The notes under the pieces are model-generated. The model was not told where the DNA came from and did no database searches. It saw nothing but the letters and a program-made list of their open reading frames with translations. Positions 1 to 7,150 of a stretch of DNA of 64,000 bases are shown here, piece by piece. Location of the stretch: positions 1 to 64,000 of the forward strand of contig NZ_JAQTLS010000018.1 in NCBI RefSeq assembly GCF_028714775.1, read 5' to 3'. Numbering within the stretch: the first letter of the stretch is position 1; every line of letters starts with the position of its first letter. The position numbers and the translations under genes are program-made. This stretch comes from Thiothrix sp. GTDB taxonomy: Bacteria > Pseudomonadota > Gammaproteobacteria > Thiotrichales > Thiotrichaceae.

Positions 1-63
1 ATCAGCGGGCGTTTTGCAATCGGTTAAAAGCTCATCCATCAGGACGGGATCAAGGGTTTCCAT
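1..63 (-). CDS. Transposase N-terminus, IS256-like (partial)
   Basis: An ATG at 63-61 opens a reading frame that runs off the left edge, so only 21 codons are visible. An AAGGAG Shine-Dalgarno sequence lies just upstream. The segment LMDELLTDCKTPAD resembles the start of IS256-family (mutator type) transposases, which typically begin with a DELL-x-K-x-PEDL stretch. The neighbouring CTGTGTAA motif, typical of IS256 ends, fits that reading. Family assignment rests on a short stretch and is an inference. DDE catalytic residues would lie outside the window. Confidence 0.42.
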   Translation of the reverse strand, partial: METLDPVLMDELLTDCKTPAD

Positions 64-120
64 GTGACTGCTCCTTGCGGGGGGTCCGCTGTTATATAGC
101 AGTTACACAGTTCAGTTTAC
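1..120 (-). mobile_element. Probable right-hand edge of an IS256-type insertion sequence
   Basis: Reading the minus strand from about 120 down, the segment CTGAACTGTGTAACTGC is followed within 60 bases by the transposase-like start codon at 63. IS256-family inverted repeats commonly contain CTGTGTAA and lie 50-100 bases before the transposase start, so this spacing fits. The exact end cannot be fixed because the other inverted repeat lies outside the window. Confidence 0.35.
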
Positions 121-664
121 AGTCTCCGTTCCTACAATTACACGTCTTGCCTAAAAAACTTTCCAGATAACTAATCTTTAGGCCGTCATCCAGACATTCC
201 CGTTCCATCTGTTCCCAGTAGCGGCGAACAGGTGCGTGTTCTAGGAAGTAACACATGCCTTGTGCCCAATAACGCCAAGTTTCCTCGGGAATACGCCCTT
301 TTTTGTATAACTGATACTCTTCAAGACAGAGATCAAAATACTGATGTACAACGGGTGGGAGAACCTCGACACGTTGCGTATCAACAGGGTCTTTGCTATT
401 GAGGACATCATGGAGCTTGCCACTAAGCTCATGAAACCGTTTATTAAATTTCTCAAAGGAGTCTAAAAATAGTTTGTCTTCTTCAAGTTTTTGTTTTTGG
501 AAGAAATACGTCCAACCTAATGCACCAGTGATTAGGGTCAGCCATAGTGGTTGATTTTCCTTATCCAGCCATTCCAGTCCGAGAGCAATTAGCAAAGCTA
601 AGAAGACCACCACTGGAACAACCCAGTAGTAAGCAAACAGAAAAGTTTTTGCCTTATTACTCAT
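92..664 (-). CDS. Hypothetical two-TM membrane protein, probably 3' truncated
   Basis: 190 codons. I do not recognise the family. Two hydrophobic segments lie near residues 8-28 and 40-55, followed by a charged cytosolic region with helical, glutamate- and lysine-rich stretches. The C-terminus is cysteine-rich (CNCRNGDCKLNC). The last codons, CKLNCVTAI and stop, are read from sequence that looks like an IS256-type terminal repeat, so the original C-terminus may have been replaced when the element inserted. The gene lies 26 bases downstream of the winged-helix gene and may be co-transcribed with hsdM. Its function is unknown; location next to a modification gene hints at a defence or regulatory role but does not show it. 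Confidence 0.65.
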   Translation of the reverse strand: MSNKAKTFLFAYYWVVPVVVFLALLIALGLEWLDKENQPLWLTLITGALGWTYFFQKQKLEEDKLFLDSFEKFNKRFHELSGKLHDVLNSKDPVDTQRVEVLPPVVHQYFDLCLEEYQLYKKGRIPEETWRYWAQGMCYFLEHAPVRRYWEQMERECLDDGLKISYLESFLGKTCNCRNGDCKLNCVTAI

Positions 665-690
665 TTCAAGTTCCCTGAATCAACAATGTT

Positions 691-930
691 TCATTTTTCA
701 TAATCCAACACCTCCCAACATCCGCCTTTGGCAGAGCCAACCCGCTGAATTTTGTTTTCTTTCTGCAAGTTTTGGATATTACGTTCTATTGAACGCTCGG
801 TAATGCCAATTGTGGCAGCAAGCTCAGGAATCGTGATTTCAGGATTATCGAGCATCGGCATTAGGATTTTCCTCGATGGTTTCTTTAAAATGGCAGCTTG
901 TTTGTACTCAATGCGGCTGGGTTCGGTCAT
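691..930 (-). CDS. Small winged helix-turn-helix protein
   Basis: 79 codons. Residues 27-60 (LDNPEITIPELAATIGITE then RSIERNIQNLQKENKIQR) have the pattern of a winged HTH with a recognition helix ending in RSIERNI and a wing ending near GCWEVL. Similar folds occur in small DNA-binding proteins and in ATP-dependent helicase-like HTH proteins. The start overlaps the hsdM stop by ATGA, so translation is probably coupled to the methyltransferase. It may act as an autoregulator of the modification operon or as a fragment of a larger HTH protein; there is no direct evidence for either. Confidence 0.7.
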   Translation of the reverse strand: MTEPSRIEYKQAAILKKPSRKILMPMLDNPEITIPELAATIGITERSIERNIQNLQKENKIQRVGSAKGGCWEVLDYEK

Positions 931-2489
931 ATTGGTTCCCCATAACCCAACACCGCCAAATTTTTACGGATCACCGCATCCAGCGTTTCCGCCTGCTGCA
1001 TTTGTTGGTAAAGCGTGCGCGTGAGTTCTTCCATCTTGGTTTCAAACGCGATGCCATCGTCTTCGATTTCCGCCGCGCCGACATAGCGCCCCGGTGTCAG
1101 CACGTAGTCATTGGCCTTGATGTCAGCCAGCGTGGCGGCTTTGCAAAATCCCGCTTTGTCTTCATAGCTGCCGTCTTTCTTTTCACCCCGCCAAGCGTGA
1201 TAGGTGCGGGCAATCTCGGCGATGTCGTCGTTGGTCAGTTCTTTGTGGGTGCGGTCAACCATTGTGCCCATGTTGCGGGCATCAATGAACAGCGTTTCAC
1301 CTTCACGGTTGCGGAAATCGCGGTTGCTGTCCGCCCGTTTGGATTTGGTCAGGAACCACAAACACACCGGAATCTGCGTGGTGTAAAACAACTGCCCCGG
1401 CAACGCGATCATGCAATCGACCAGATCGTTTTCGACCATCTTCTGCCGGATCAAGCCTTCACCTGTGGTATTGGTCGACATCGAGCCATTCGCCAGCACA
1501 AAGCCCGCCACCCCATTGGCGGATAGCTTGGAAACCATGTGCAGAATCCACGCATAGTTGGCGTTGCCGATTGGCGGCACTTCGTAGCCTGCCCAGCGCG
1601 GGTCACTGGTGAGTTCATCCGCGCCGCGCCAGTCCTTCAGGTTGAAGGGCGGATTGGCCATGATGAAATCGGCTTTCAGGTCGGGGTGCTGATCCTTGAA
1701 AAAGGTATCGGCTGGCACATCGCCCAGATTCCCGGCAATGCCCCGGATGGCGAGGTTCATTTTCGCCAGCTTGTAGGTCGTGCCAGTATTTTCCTGCCCG
1801 TAGATGGAAATGTCTTTCTGGTTGCCGTGGTGGCTTTGCACGAACTTGATCGACTGCACGAACATGCCGCCCGAACCGCAGCAGGGGTCGTAAATCTTGC
1901 CCTTGTACGGCTCGATCATTTCCGCAATCAGGTTGACCACGCACTTGGGTGTATAGAATTCGCCACCGCCTTTGCCTTCCGCCGCCGCGAACTTGCCGAG
2001 GAAATATTCATACACCCGCCCGACCACATCGTTTTCCTTATCGTGGGTGGTGTCGATATTACTGATGGTGTCGATCAACGCCGCCAACTTGCTGGGGTCA
2101 AGACCAAGGCGCGAAAAGTAGTTGTCCGGTAATGCGCCTTTCAGCGCCTTATTGTGCTTTTCCAGCGTCGCTAGCGCGGTGTCGACCTTGAGGGCAATGT
2201 CGGGCTGTTTGGCGTAGGTCTGGATGTAGAGCCAGCGGGCGGTTTCGGGCAGGTAAAACACATTCTTCATGGTGTAAAATTCCACCATGTCGAGATAAGC
2301 CTCTTTGCCTTCGTCAATCAGCTCCTGTTCGCGGTCGGCGAACTTGTCGCTGGCAAATTTCAGGAAAATCAGGCTCAAGATCACGTGCTTGTATTCAGAA
2401 GATTCCACCGTGCCGCGCAATTTGTTGGCGGTATCCCACAGGGATTCTTCAAAACCTTTGGAGGTTTGCTGTTTGGCTATTGACGCCAT
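927..2489 (-). CDS. hsdM: Type I restriction-modification DNA methyltransferase subunit HsdM
   Basis: 520 codons, the usual size for HsdM. The product transfers a methyl group from S-adenosylmethionine to adenine N6 in the target chosen by HsdS. An N-terminal helical HsdM domain (residues 10-150) precedes the catalytic domain, with the SAM-binding motif I DPCCGSGGMF at 201-210 and the catalytic motif IV NPPF at 279-282, the form used by gamma-class N6-adenine enzymes. Neither hsdS nor hsdR is present in the window: downstream come a winged-helix gene, an unknown membrane protein and an apparent insertion sequence. The specificity subunit is therefore either beyond the left edge or lost. Confidence 0.93.
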   Translation of the reverse strand: MASIAKQQTSKGFEESLWDTANKLRGTVESSEYKHVILSLIFLKFASDKFADREQELIDEGKEAYLDMVEFYTMKNVFYLPETARWLYIQTYAKQPDIALKVDTALATLEKHNKALKGALPDNYFSRLGLDPSKLAALIDTISNIDTTHDKENDVVGRVYEYFLGKFAAAEGKGGGEFYTPKCVVNLIAEMIEPYKGKIYDPCCGSGGMFVQSIKFVQSHHGNQKDISIYGQENTGTTYKLAKMNLAIRGIAGNLGDVPADTFFKDQHPDLKADFIMANPPFNLKDWRGADELTSDPRWAGYEVPPIGNANYAWILHMVSKLSANGVAGFVLANGSMSTNTTGEGLIRQKMVENDLVDCMIALPGQLFYTTQIPVCLWFLTKSKRADSNRDFRNREGETLFIDARNMGTMVDRTHKELTNDDIAEIARTYHAWRGEKKDGSYEDKAGFCKAATLADIKANDYVLTPGRYVGAAEIEDDGIAFETKMEELTRTLYQQMQQAETLDAVIRKNLAVLGYGEPI

Positions 2490-2626
2490 GTCGTGCCCTT
2501 TTTGAGGTAGCGGTAAAGATGCCTATAAGAACCGGAGGCTGCACCAGCCATCCGAACACACCAGACGTTTGCAAGCTGCCCCAGCAGTTCGTGCCCTTTG
2601 CAGCCCTTTGGGGTAAGCCTGTTCCT

Positions 2627-3640
2627 TTATCCTTCCCCTTCCGTTATGCCCTTTTCCTTTTCTGGCTGCTCATCGGGAGGGAGGGTGATGCCTGCTTTGG
2701 CAAGTTCTTGGTGGACAACTTCAACCATCAAGTCTTTAACAACATCATTGAGAACAGTGCAGATAGTCCGCAATATTGTACCCTCAAGTGCCGTGGCGAC
2801 ATCGGTAGAATCCATTAGAGGATGTGGCAACCCCATTGAGCTAGGTGTCCATTTAAACCTATCCACTCCATCTACCAGTAATCCGAGTTTTCTCAGTTCC
2901 ACAGCCCCTACGGCTTTTCTTACAAGCCGCTCAAAATCGGTCTCGGATTGTAGCCGCTTTTGCTCTTGTTTTTTCAGTAATTCATCGTATTCAGTGTCGA
3001 TTAAGCCGCGTATTTTTTTAGCAGTTTTCGTGCCTTTCGTGTCACTTATCGCCAGTGGCGGCAATATTTTATCGTCGTTCTGCACGGGCTTCCGCTTGGC
3101 TTCTTCTTTCTGCTGCCTATTTTTTTCCTCTAAGTACGCAATCATCCGGGATTCTGCTGGTTTCCCTATCATAATGTTGGGGTTCAGGCCAGCAGCTTTT
3201 ATAGCAGTTTCAAGTTCTGCGCGTAACTTTGGGTTAAGTCCCGTAGGATATGGAGCGGGTTTCAGTGATGAGTCAAGCCTCATGGCAATTTCAGCATTTA
3301 GCGAACGACCGTTCGCCTTGGCTATGGCTTCAAGTTCTGCGCGTGTGTCTGGCTCTATGGAGAAGAAGTCAGATGAGAGGGGGGCAACCTGATACCTTTC
3401 CCCTTTTCCAGTCAGAATCCAATCAAAAGATACGCCGAACTCTGCGAACACATATTCACACTCTGCGTAAGGAACACTTTGCCGTCTTCTCCAATTACCA
3501 ACTGTTGATCTTGGTAAGTCCCGTAAAACCGCATAGTCGGTGTCATTTTTTGCCCCACAAACCAGTAATAAACGATCAATAACATCGTTTACGTTAATGG
3601 GTTGTTCTTTTTGAGTATCATCTGTTGACATATTTACCAT
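2627..3640 (-). CDS. Phage CI-type HTH repressor fused to Arc-like segments
   Basis: 337 codons. Residues 14-80 match the Bacteriophage CI helix-turn-helix domain: a DRLL start, LRDLPRSTVGNWRRR as the recognition region, and the C-terminal FDWILTGKGERY signature. Two stretches follow that look like Arc-type ribbon-helix-helix units, EPDTRAELEAIAKANGRSL (from about 97) and LNPKLRAELETAIKAAGLN (from about 134). The rest is charged and helical. The start could be 3640 or 3631; neither has a strong ribosome site. It is divergent from another RHH gene, and the inverted repeat between them is a likely operator. Probably the element's master repressor, but with no peptidase domain for SOS cleavage. 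Confidence 0.75.
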   Translation of the reverse strand: MVNMSTDDTQKEQPINVNDVIDRLLLVCGAKNDTDYAVLRDLPRSTVGNWRRRQSVPYAECEYVFAEFGVSFDWILTGKGERYQVAPLSSDFFSIEPDTRAELEAIAKANGRSLNAEIAMRLDSSLKPAPYPTGLNPKLRAELETAIKAAGLNPNIMIGKPAESRMIAYLEEKNRQQKEEAKRKPVQNDDKILPPLAISDTKGTKTAKKIRGLIDTEYDELLKKQEQKRLQSETDFERLVRKAVGAVELRKLGLLVDGVDRFKWTPSSMGLPHPLMDSTDVATALEGTILRTICTVLNDVVKDLMVEVVHQELAKAGITLPPDEQPEKEKGITEGEG

Positions 3641-3644
3641 AAAA

Positions 3645-3658
3645 GAGTAAAATTACTC
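3645..3658. promoter_or_regulatory. Inverted-repeat operator candidate
   Basis: GAGTAA (3645-3650) and TTACTC (3653-3658) form a perfect 6-bp inverted repeat with a 2-bp spacer, 5 bases upstream of the repressor start and in the divergent promoter region. Ribbon-helix-helix and CI-type proteins bind such sites. Which protein binds it is unknown. Confidence 0.5.
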
Positions 3659-3701
3659 ATATTGAAGCTTTTGAATAAACATGAACACAGGATAAACCAG
3701 C

Positions 3702-3884
3702 ATGAACCAAGAGTCATCTAGAGTAACCACAATAACCGCTCGCATCCCTGTCTCAATCGCCGATGAATTAAGGGCGGTGGCGCAACGAGAAGGGCGCACG
3801 ATTAACAATTATCTTCGTAGGATGTTGCCAATTTGGATGCAACAAGAGAAGGAGGGAGAGAAGCAAAAACAGCTATCAGCATAA
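3702..3884 (+). CDS. Arc-like ribbon-helix-helix DNA-binding protein
   Basis: 60 codons. Residues 9-47 follow the ribbon-helix-helix pattern: a beta strand TTITARIPVSI, helix 1 ADELRAVAQREG, and helix 2 RTINNYLRRML. Such proteins bind DNA as dimers. The gene is divergent from the CI/Arc fusion and is the first gene of the rightward small-gene run. It could be a copy-control or lysogeny regulator, or an orphan antitoxin; no toxin gene follows directly. Confidence 0.75.
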   Translation: MNQESSRVTTITARIPVSIADELRAVAQREGRTINNYLRRMLPIWMQQEKEGEKQKQLSA

Positions 3885-3957
3885 AAAGTTCGCCCCACCC
3901 CAGAGCTTCGACCTTCTGAGGTAGGACTTCACGACCCAATTTCACAGGAATTGAATC

Positions 3958-4098
3958 ATGCAACGTCAAAGAATACACGATGCACGCCTATCTGTGCGTG
4001 CGAATTTCACACAAAAGCAGAGGGATACTACCCTGCATATCACTAGCCCAAAAGGGCGCATCACCCTCCACAGGATCATCGGGAGGGCAAAGCAATGA
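3958..4098 (+). CDS. Small basic protein (46 aa)
   Basis: ATG at 3958 preceded by AGGA (8-base spacing), ending with TGA at 4096-4098 that overlaps the next start as ATGA. The product is very basic, with segments MQRQRIHDARLSVR and SPKGRITLHRIIGRAKQ, and no recognisable family. Translational coupling at both ends of the run supports that it is real. Function unknown. Confidence 0.5.
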   Translation: MQRQRIHDARLSVRANFTQKQRDTTLHITSPKGRITLHRIIGRAKQ

Positions 4099-4271
4099 AC
4101 GGACTACTTATATTTTTCCTTGGTATTTTTGCCGGTCTATGGGTATCTGCCCAAGCCAAAGTATTGCACCTGCCCGTGTTCCATCACGTCGATCCGCTTG
4201 CAGTCATTTTGTGTGCTGGTGTCGTGCTGGTTGCTCTGTCAATGCGCGGCAAACGCAATGGAGGCAGATAG
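4095..4271 (+). CDS. Small membrane protein (58 aa)
   Basis: ATG at 4095 overlaps the previous stop; GGGAGGG lies 10 bases upstream. The product has two hydrophobic segments, residues 3-18 (LLIFFLGIFAGLWVS) and 35-49 (LAVILCAGVVLVALS), and a basic tail. It is one of several short membrane proteins in this run. The pattern recalls small membrane components of phages or plasmids, but I cannot assign a function. Confidence 0.55.
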   Translation: MNGLLIFFLGIFAGLWVSAQAKVLHLPVFHHVDPLAVILCAGVVLVALSMRGKRNGGR

Positions 4272-4274
4272 ATC

Positions 4275-4481
4275 ATGAACAAGAATGCCAAAAAGTGGGT
4301 TGTTGCAGCATGGGAAACGGCGGCGGAAAAAAACACCGTTGAAACGTGGATTAACCTGCAATCAATGCTCTTAGTGCTCCAGTGTTGCGCTGGCAAGCCT
4401 CAAGAATCCGACGATTATTACACGCTGGTGCGCTTGTCCGGCGAACGCGCAAGGATGTTATTCATCAAGGATGGTGTTTAA
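4275..4481 (+). CDS. Hypothetical protein (68 aa)
   Basis: Starts four bases after the preceding stop, with GGAGG at 4259-4263. The product is small, soluble and mixed helical, with no signal or membrane segment and no family I recognise. Its stop overlaps the next start as TAATG, which supports a translationally coupled operon of the integrated element. Confidence 0.6.
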   Translation: MNKNAKKWVVAAWETAAEKNTVETWINLQSMLLVLQCCAGKPQESDDYYTLVRLSGERARMLFIKDGV

Positions 4482-4690
4482 TGAAAAAGTACCAACACCA
4501 TCAAGGCGTGTGCTACGGCATCAAGCCGGGTTCAAAGCGCAAGCCAGTAACCATCACCATTGAACCGCTGAAAGTGACAACACACGGAACTGAAAAGCCG
4601 CAGGACGGCGGAAAAGTTTTTGCTGCCGTGTTGTTGGTTCTGTTTGGTGCATTTGCCATTGCCATGCTGGTAATTGGGGGCAAGCCATGA
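4481..4690 (+). CDS. Small single-pass membrane protein (69 aa)
   Basis: I place the start at 4481, where ATG overlaps the preceding TAA and AAGGATG lies just upstream; a longer in-frame start at 4382 would lie inside the previous gene. The first 45 residues are basic and polar; the C-terminus has one membrane span, VFAAVLLVLFGAFAIAMLVI. It stops as ATGA over the next gene. Family unknown. Confidence 0.6.
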   Translation: MKKYQHHQGVCYGIKPGSKRKPVTITIEPLKVTTHGTEKPQDGGKVFAAVLLVLFGAFAIAMLVIGGKP

Positions 4691-4929
4691 CAACACCAAC
4701 AAAAGCAGCGGCGGCGGCTGGCATGATTGCAGGGCATAAGCTCTACGCAACCCGTGCAAACGGTGCAATCAGTAACTCCAGCATCCCAAACCCATACTAC
4801 CGCAGCAAAACCATACCGGGTGCAATCTGTGAAATGGCATGGAGCGAAGGTCTTGCAGAAGGCATGAAGCTAGCCAAAGACGGCGTGACATTCAGAAAAC
4901 TGTGCAAAGCTTTGGAGGTGTGCAAATGA
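4687..4929 (+). CDS. Hypothetical protein (80 aa)
   Basis: The start overlaps the preceding stop by ATGA, and the stop overlaps the next start the same way. The product has an alanine-rich N-terminus and a helical C-terminal half (AWSEGLAEGMKLAKDGVTF). It has no membrane span and no family I recognise. Its position in the coupled run suggests a structural or accessory role in the element. Confidence 0.6.
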   Translation: MTTPTKAAAAAGMIAGHKLYATRANGAISNSSIPNPYYRSKTIPGAICEMAWSEGLAEGMKLAKDGVTFRKLCKALEVCK

Positions 4930-5303
4930 CCATGACACGACAAGAAAAACACAAGGCGCTGATGCAATGGGTAAGCCCGTATAGTGATGAACACCCACAA
5001 ACCGAAGCGCCAGCAACAGCGCGTGAGGCATTCGCCGCTTTCATGGCGCGGCTAGACTGGCATCGGGTATTCGTTTTTGCAGTGGCAATAGTGGCACTGG
5101 CTAGCGTCCTGTTCGCCAGTTACAAGCTGATGGCGATTTATTGGGAATATCCCGGTCTTGCCTTCCTGCCATTTCTCGATATGCACTACCCGCTGATGCT
5201 GTTCAGTGCGGTATTCACCGCCAACTACATCCAGCACAGGGAAACCGAAGGCATGGCGCTTATCGCCCTGTTTTCCACCCTGCTGAATACATTGCTGGTT
5301 TAA
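4926..5303 (+). CDS. Polytopic small membrane protein (125 aa)
   Basis: Start chosen at 4926 (MTMTRQEKHK), where GGAGGTG lies 10 bases upstream and the ATG overlaps the previous TGA. A longer frame from 4839 would overlap the preceding gene by 90 bases. After a polar 35-residue N-terminus come about three hydrophobic segments: VFVFAVAIVALASVLFASYK (from about 48), a middle segment near LAFLPFLDMHYPLMLFSAVF, and a C-terminal MALIALFSTLLNTLLV. Unknown family. Ten bases separate it from the large membrane protein gene, so the two products may work together. Confidence 0.6.
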   Translation: MTMTRQEKHKALMQWVSPYSDEHPQTEAPATAREAFAAFMARLDWHRVFVFAVAIVALASVLFASYKLMAIYWEYPGLAFLPFLDMHYPLMLFSAVFTANYIQHRETEGMALIALFSTLLNTLLV

Positions 5304-5313
5304 GGGGGCAATC

Positions 5314-6888
5314 ATGGAAAACAATACACTAGAGGCTAAAAAGCTGGAAATCCACCAAGAGCAATTGGCGGTTCATAAGGCGCAAGACAGACGGGCAGGC
5401 ATGTTGCTTATCTTTGCAATGATCCTAACCGGGCTTTTGTACTTCATGTTTGAAAAGCACCTGTTTTTGGGTGAGGCGATCACATGGGGCGCATATTTTC
5501 AGGAATGGCATTCAGCGCTGGATTTTATGCTGATGTTTGTCATTGTGGTCATGAGCGCGGTTTTCTTGGCATGGACAAAACACCACGCCTATCTGCACTT
5601 TGGGCTGTACGGCTCAATAGGGCTGATTGTGGTAACGGTTATCGGCTTTGCACTCTTTGCTGAATTCTTTTCATCATCGGCAAGCCAAGACACGAAAAGT
5701 CGCGTGCTGCTGAACAATGACAAGGCATATCAAGCCACCATTGCCACAGCGGCTACCACACCAAGCCCTGCCCTGTTGGGTGACGGTAATGCTGCTGCCA
5801 TTGCCAAAGCGGAACAGGTGTATGCACGGTGTCAAGCCAATTTAGGCAAGCCGGGATACAAGCATTGCAACGGCGACAAAGCGAATCTGGAAAGCCTGAA
5901 ATCATCCGAAGCGCAAACCCTGCAAGCTGCCAAAGAAATAGCGATACAGACAAATGCCACCAACCAGAAAGCCAATTTTGAGCGTCAGGACAAGCTCAAG
6001 GCCGACAGTTACAACGCGGTTATTGTCTCCATTGCCCGCTTTCTTGGGGCGATAACTGGCACGGATTACAAGGACAACATCAAGACCGCTATTGTATTGA
6101 CCATGCTGATAGTCGCTGCTGCCTTTGAAATTCTCCACCACTTCCTAAGCCATGCCAAAGAACGCGCACAAAATGCCGTGTACGGGCTTGAAATGGAACT
6201 GGCGAAGTATGGCGGGTTTGACGTTCCTGAAAAGCCAAAGAGCGTAATCCCCCATGCTGACGGCGCATTTAAAGAATCCAGCATCGGATTTACCGCACCC
6301 ATCGGCAAATCTGCCACGGCCCAATACTCACCGGCTGACGCGGGAAATGGAAAGCCCACGTTCAAATACCAGCGTGATACCGGCGATATACCGAAAAAGC
6401 AGCCATTCGGTTTCATCCCAAATTGCACAGAAATGCCAGAAAGTGAGCATATCAAGCGCGACATACCCAAACCTGAACCAGTGGAAATACGCCAAGCTGA
6501 TGGCTTCAAACAGTTACCCGGACAACTTGCCAACGTCCACATGCTGGCAGTGCAAGCGCGGGCAGAAAGTGCAAGTGAAGTGCAAGCTTGCACTTTGCCA
6601 GACAGTACTGGGGAAAGTGCAAGTAAACCGCCAGCTTGCACTTCTGAAGGGCTTTACCCGGCATGGGTGCAGGCAGTCAGGTCAGGCAGTTGCAGGCCAT
6701 CGGTAAACGAAGCATGGCACTGGATACAAAAACACATTGCTCCCAACCAAAACGGCAGCAAGACCAACGACCCCACCCGAATAGGCAATATGCAGAAAGC
6801 TTTCTTTTCGCGTGCGATCCGCGAAGGGCTAATGCAGGTCAATGCCAACTACAAGCGGGGTGGCAAAAAATACATCTGGATAGGTTAA
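5314..6888 (+). CDS. Large membrane protein of the integrated element (524 aa)
   Basis: AAGGGGG precedes the ATG at 5314. The N-terminus is a short amphipathic helix. Three hydrophobic segments follow between residues 29 and 125, then a long periplasmic or cytosolic helical region (about 126-250), a fourth span TAIVLTMLIVAAAFEILHHF (about 255-275), and a long soluble tail. The last 75 residues (from about PAWVQAVRSGSCRP to KKYIWIG) look like a compact folded domain, possibly winged-helix. In between, a serine- and cysteine-containing repeat (ESAS..ACT) is encoded by the AAGTGCAAG repeats. I do not recognise a family. It could be a conjugation-like, phage egress or superinfection membrane component. 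Confidence 0.6.
   Translation: MENNTLEAKKLEIHQEQLAVHKAQDRRAGMLLIFAMILTGLLYFMFEKHLFLGEAITWGAYFQEWHSALDFMLMFVIVVMSAVFLAWTKHHAYLHFGLYGSIGLIVVTVIGFALFAEFFSSSASQDTKSRVLLNNDKAYQATIATAATTPSPALLGDGNAAAIAKAEQVYARCQANLGKPGYKHCNGDKANLESLKSSEAQTLQAAKEIAIQTNATNQKANFERQDKLKADSYNAVIVSIARFLGAITGTDYKDNIKTAIVLTMLIVAAAFEILHHFLSHAKERAQNAVYGLEMELAKYGGFDVPEKPKSVIPHADGAFKESSIGFTAPIGKSATAQYSPADAGNGKPTFKYQRDTGDIPKKQPFGFIPNCTEMPESEHIKRDIPKPEPVEIRQADGFKQLPGQLANVHMLAVQARAESASEVQACTLPDSTGESASKPPACTSEGLYPAWVQAVRSGSCRPSVNEAWHWIQKHIAPNQNGSKTNDPTRIGNMQKAFFSRAIREGLMQVNANYKRGGKKYIWIG
6549..6643. repeat. AAGTGCAAG repeat cluster with an 18-bp palindrome
   Basis: Copies of AAGTGCAAG lie at 6567-6575, 6578-6586 and 6615-6623, with a partial copy at 6549-6556; inverted copies lie at 6587-6595 and 6635-6643. 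Copies 6578-6586 and 6587-6595 abut to form the perfect palindrome AAGTGCAAGCTTGCACTT. The cluster lies inside the coding region of the 524-residue protein and encodes a short repeated peptide, so it may be either a protein repeat or a DNA-binding site array. Confidence 0.6.
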
Positions 6889-6890
6889 CT

Positions 6891-7088
6891 ATGGACACAA
6901 GCAACGAAACACCCAAAACCCAAACCATCTACTACTGGCGTGATGGTTACTGGATTACCGACAAGGCAGAAGCCGAACTGATGGACGAAATAAATGCCTT
7001 CGGTAGTCAGCACCAGTGGGCAGAGTTCCCCAAGGATGCTGACCCAGCATTAATTGATACCGAAATAGCCGCACTGTTGGCGGCATAA
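6891..7088 (+). CDS. Hypothetical acidic protein (65 aa)
   Basis: Start set at 6891 (MDTSNETPKTQ), two bases after the stop of the large membrane protein gene; a longer in-frame start at 6663 would run deep into that gene. The product is acidic, with aromatic residues near the N-terminus (IYYWRDGYWITD) and alternating helices. No family recognised. It is the last gene of the small-gene run; a hairpin follows at 7096-7121. Confidence 0.55.
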   Translation: MDTSNETPKTQTIYYWRDGYWITDKAEAELMDEINAFGSQHQWAEFPKDADPALIDTEIAALLAA

Positions 7089-7095
7089 CTCAACC

Positions 7096-7121
7096 GGGCA
7101 GAGGGGGGCTATCCTTTGCCC
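7096..7121. other. Hairpin between two element operons
   Basis: GGGCAGAGG (7096-7104) pairs with CCTTTGCCC (7113-7121) over 9 bp with one G-U pair and an 8-base loop. No U-tract follows, so it is not a classical terminator; it could be an operator or an mRNA-stabilising structure. Confidence 0.4.
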
Positions 7122-7150
7122 ATTTATAAATCTAAATGGAGCTTCCAAAA

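Noticed and set aside
2490-2626. Left attachment repeat of the tRNA-Met element
   Set aside because: I compared this stretch by eye with the tRNA 3' end and saw no matching segment; a computed search is needed.
4839-4925. Extended N-terminus of the 125-residue membrane protein
   Set aside because: It would overlap the preceding gene by 90 bases; a good ribosome site and ATGA overlap favour 4926.
7136-7150. Upstream ATG at 7136 for the AlpA-like gene
   Set aside because: That ATG overlaps the GGAG that serves as ribosome site for the ATG at 7151, and has no site of its own.
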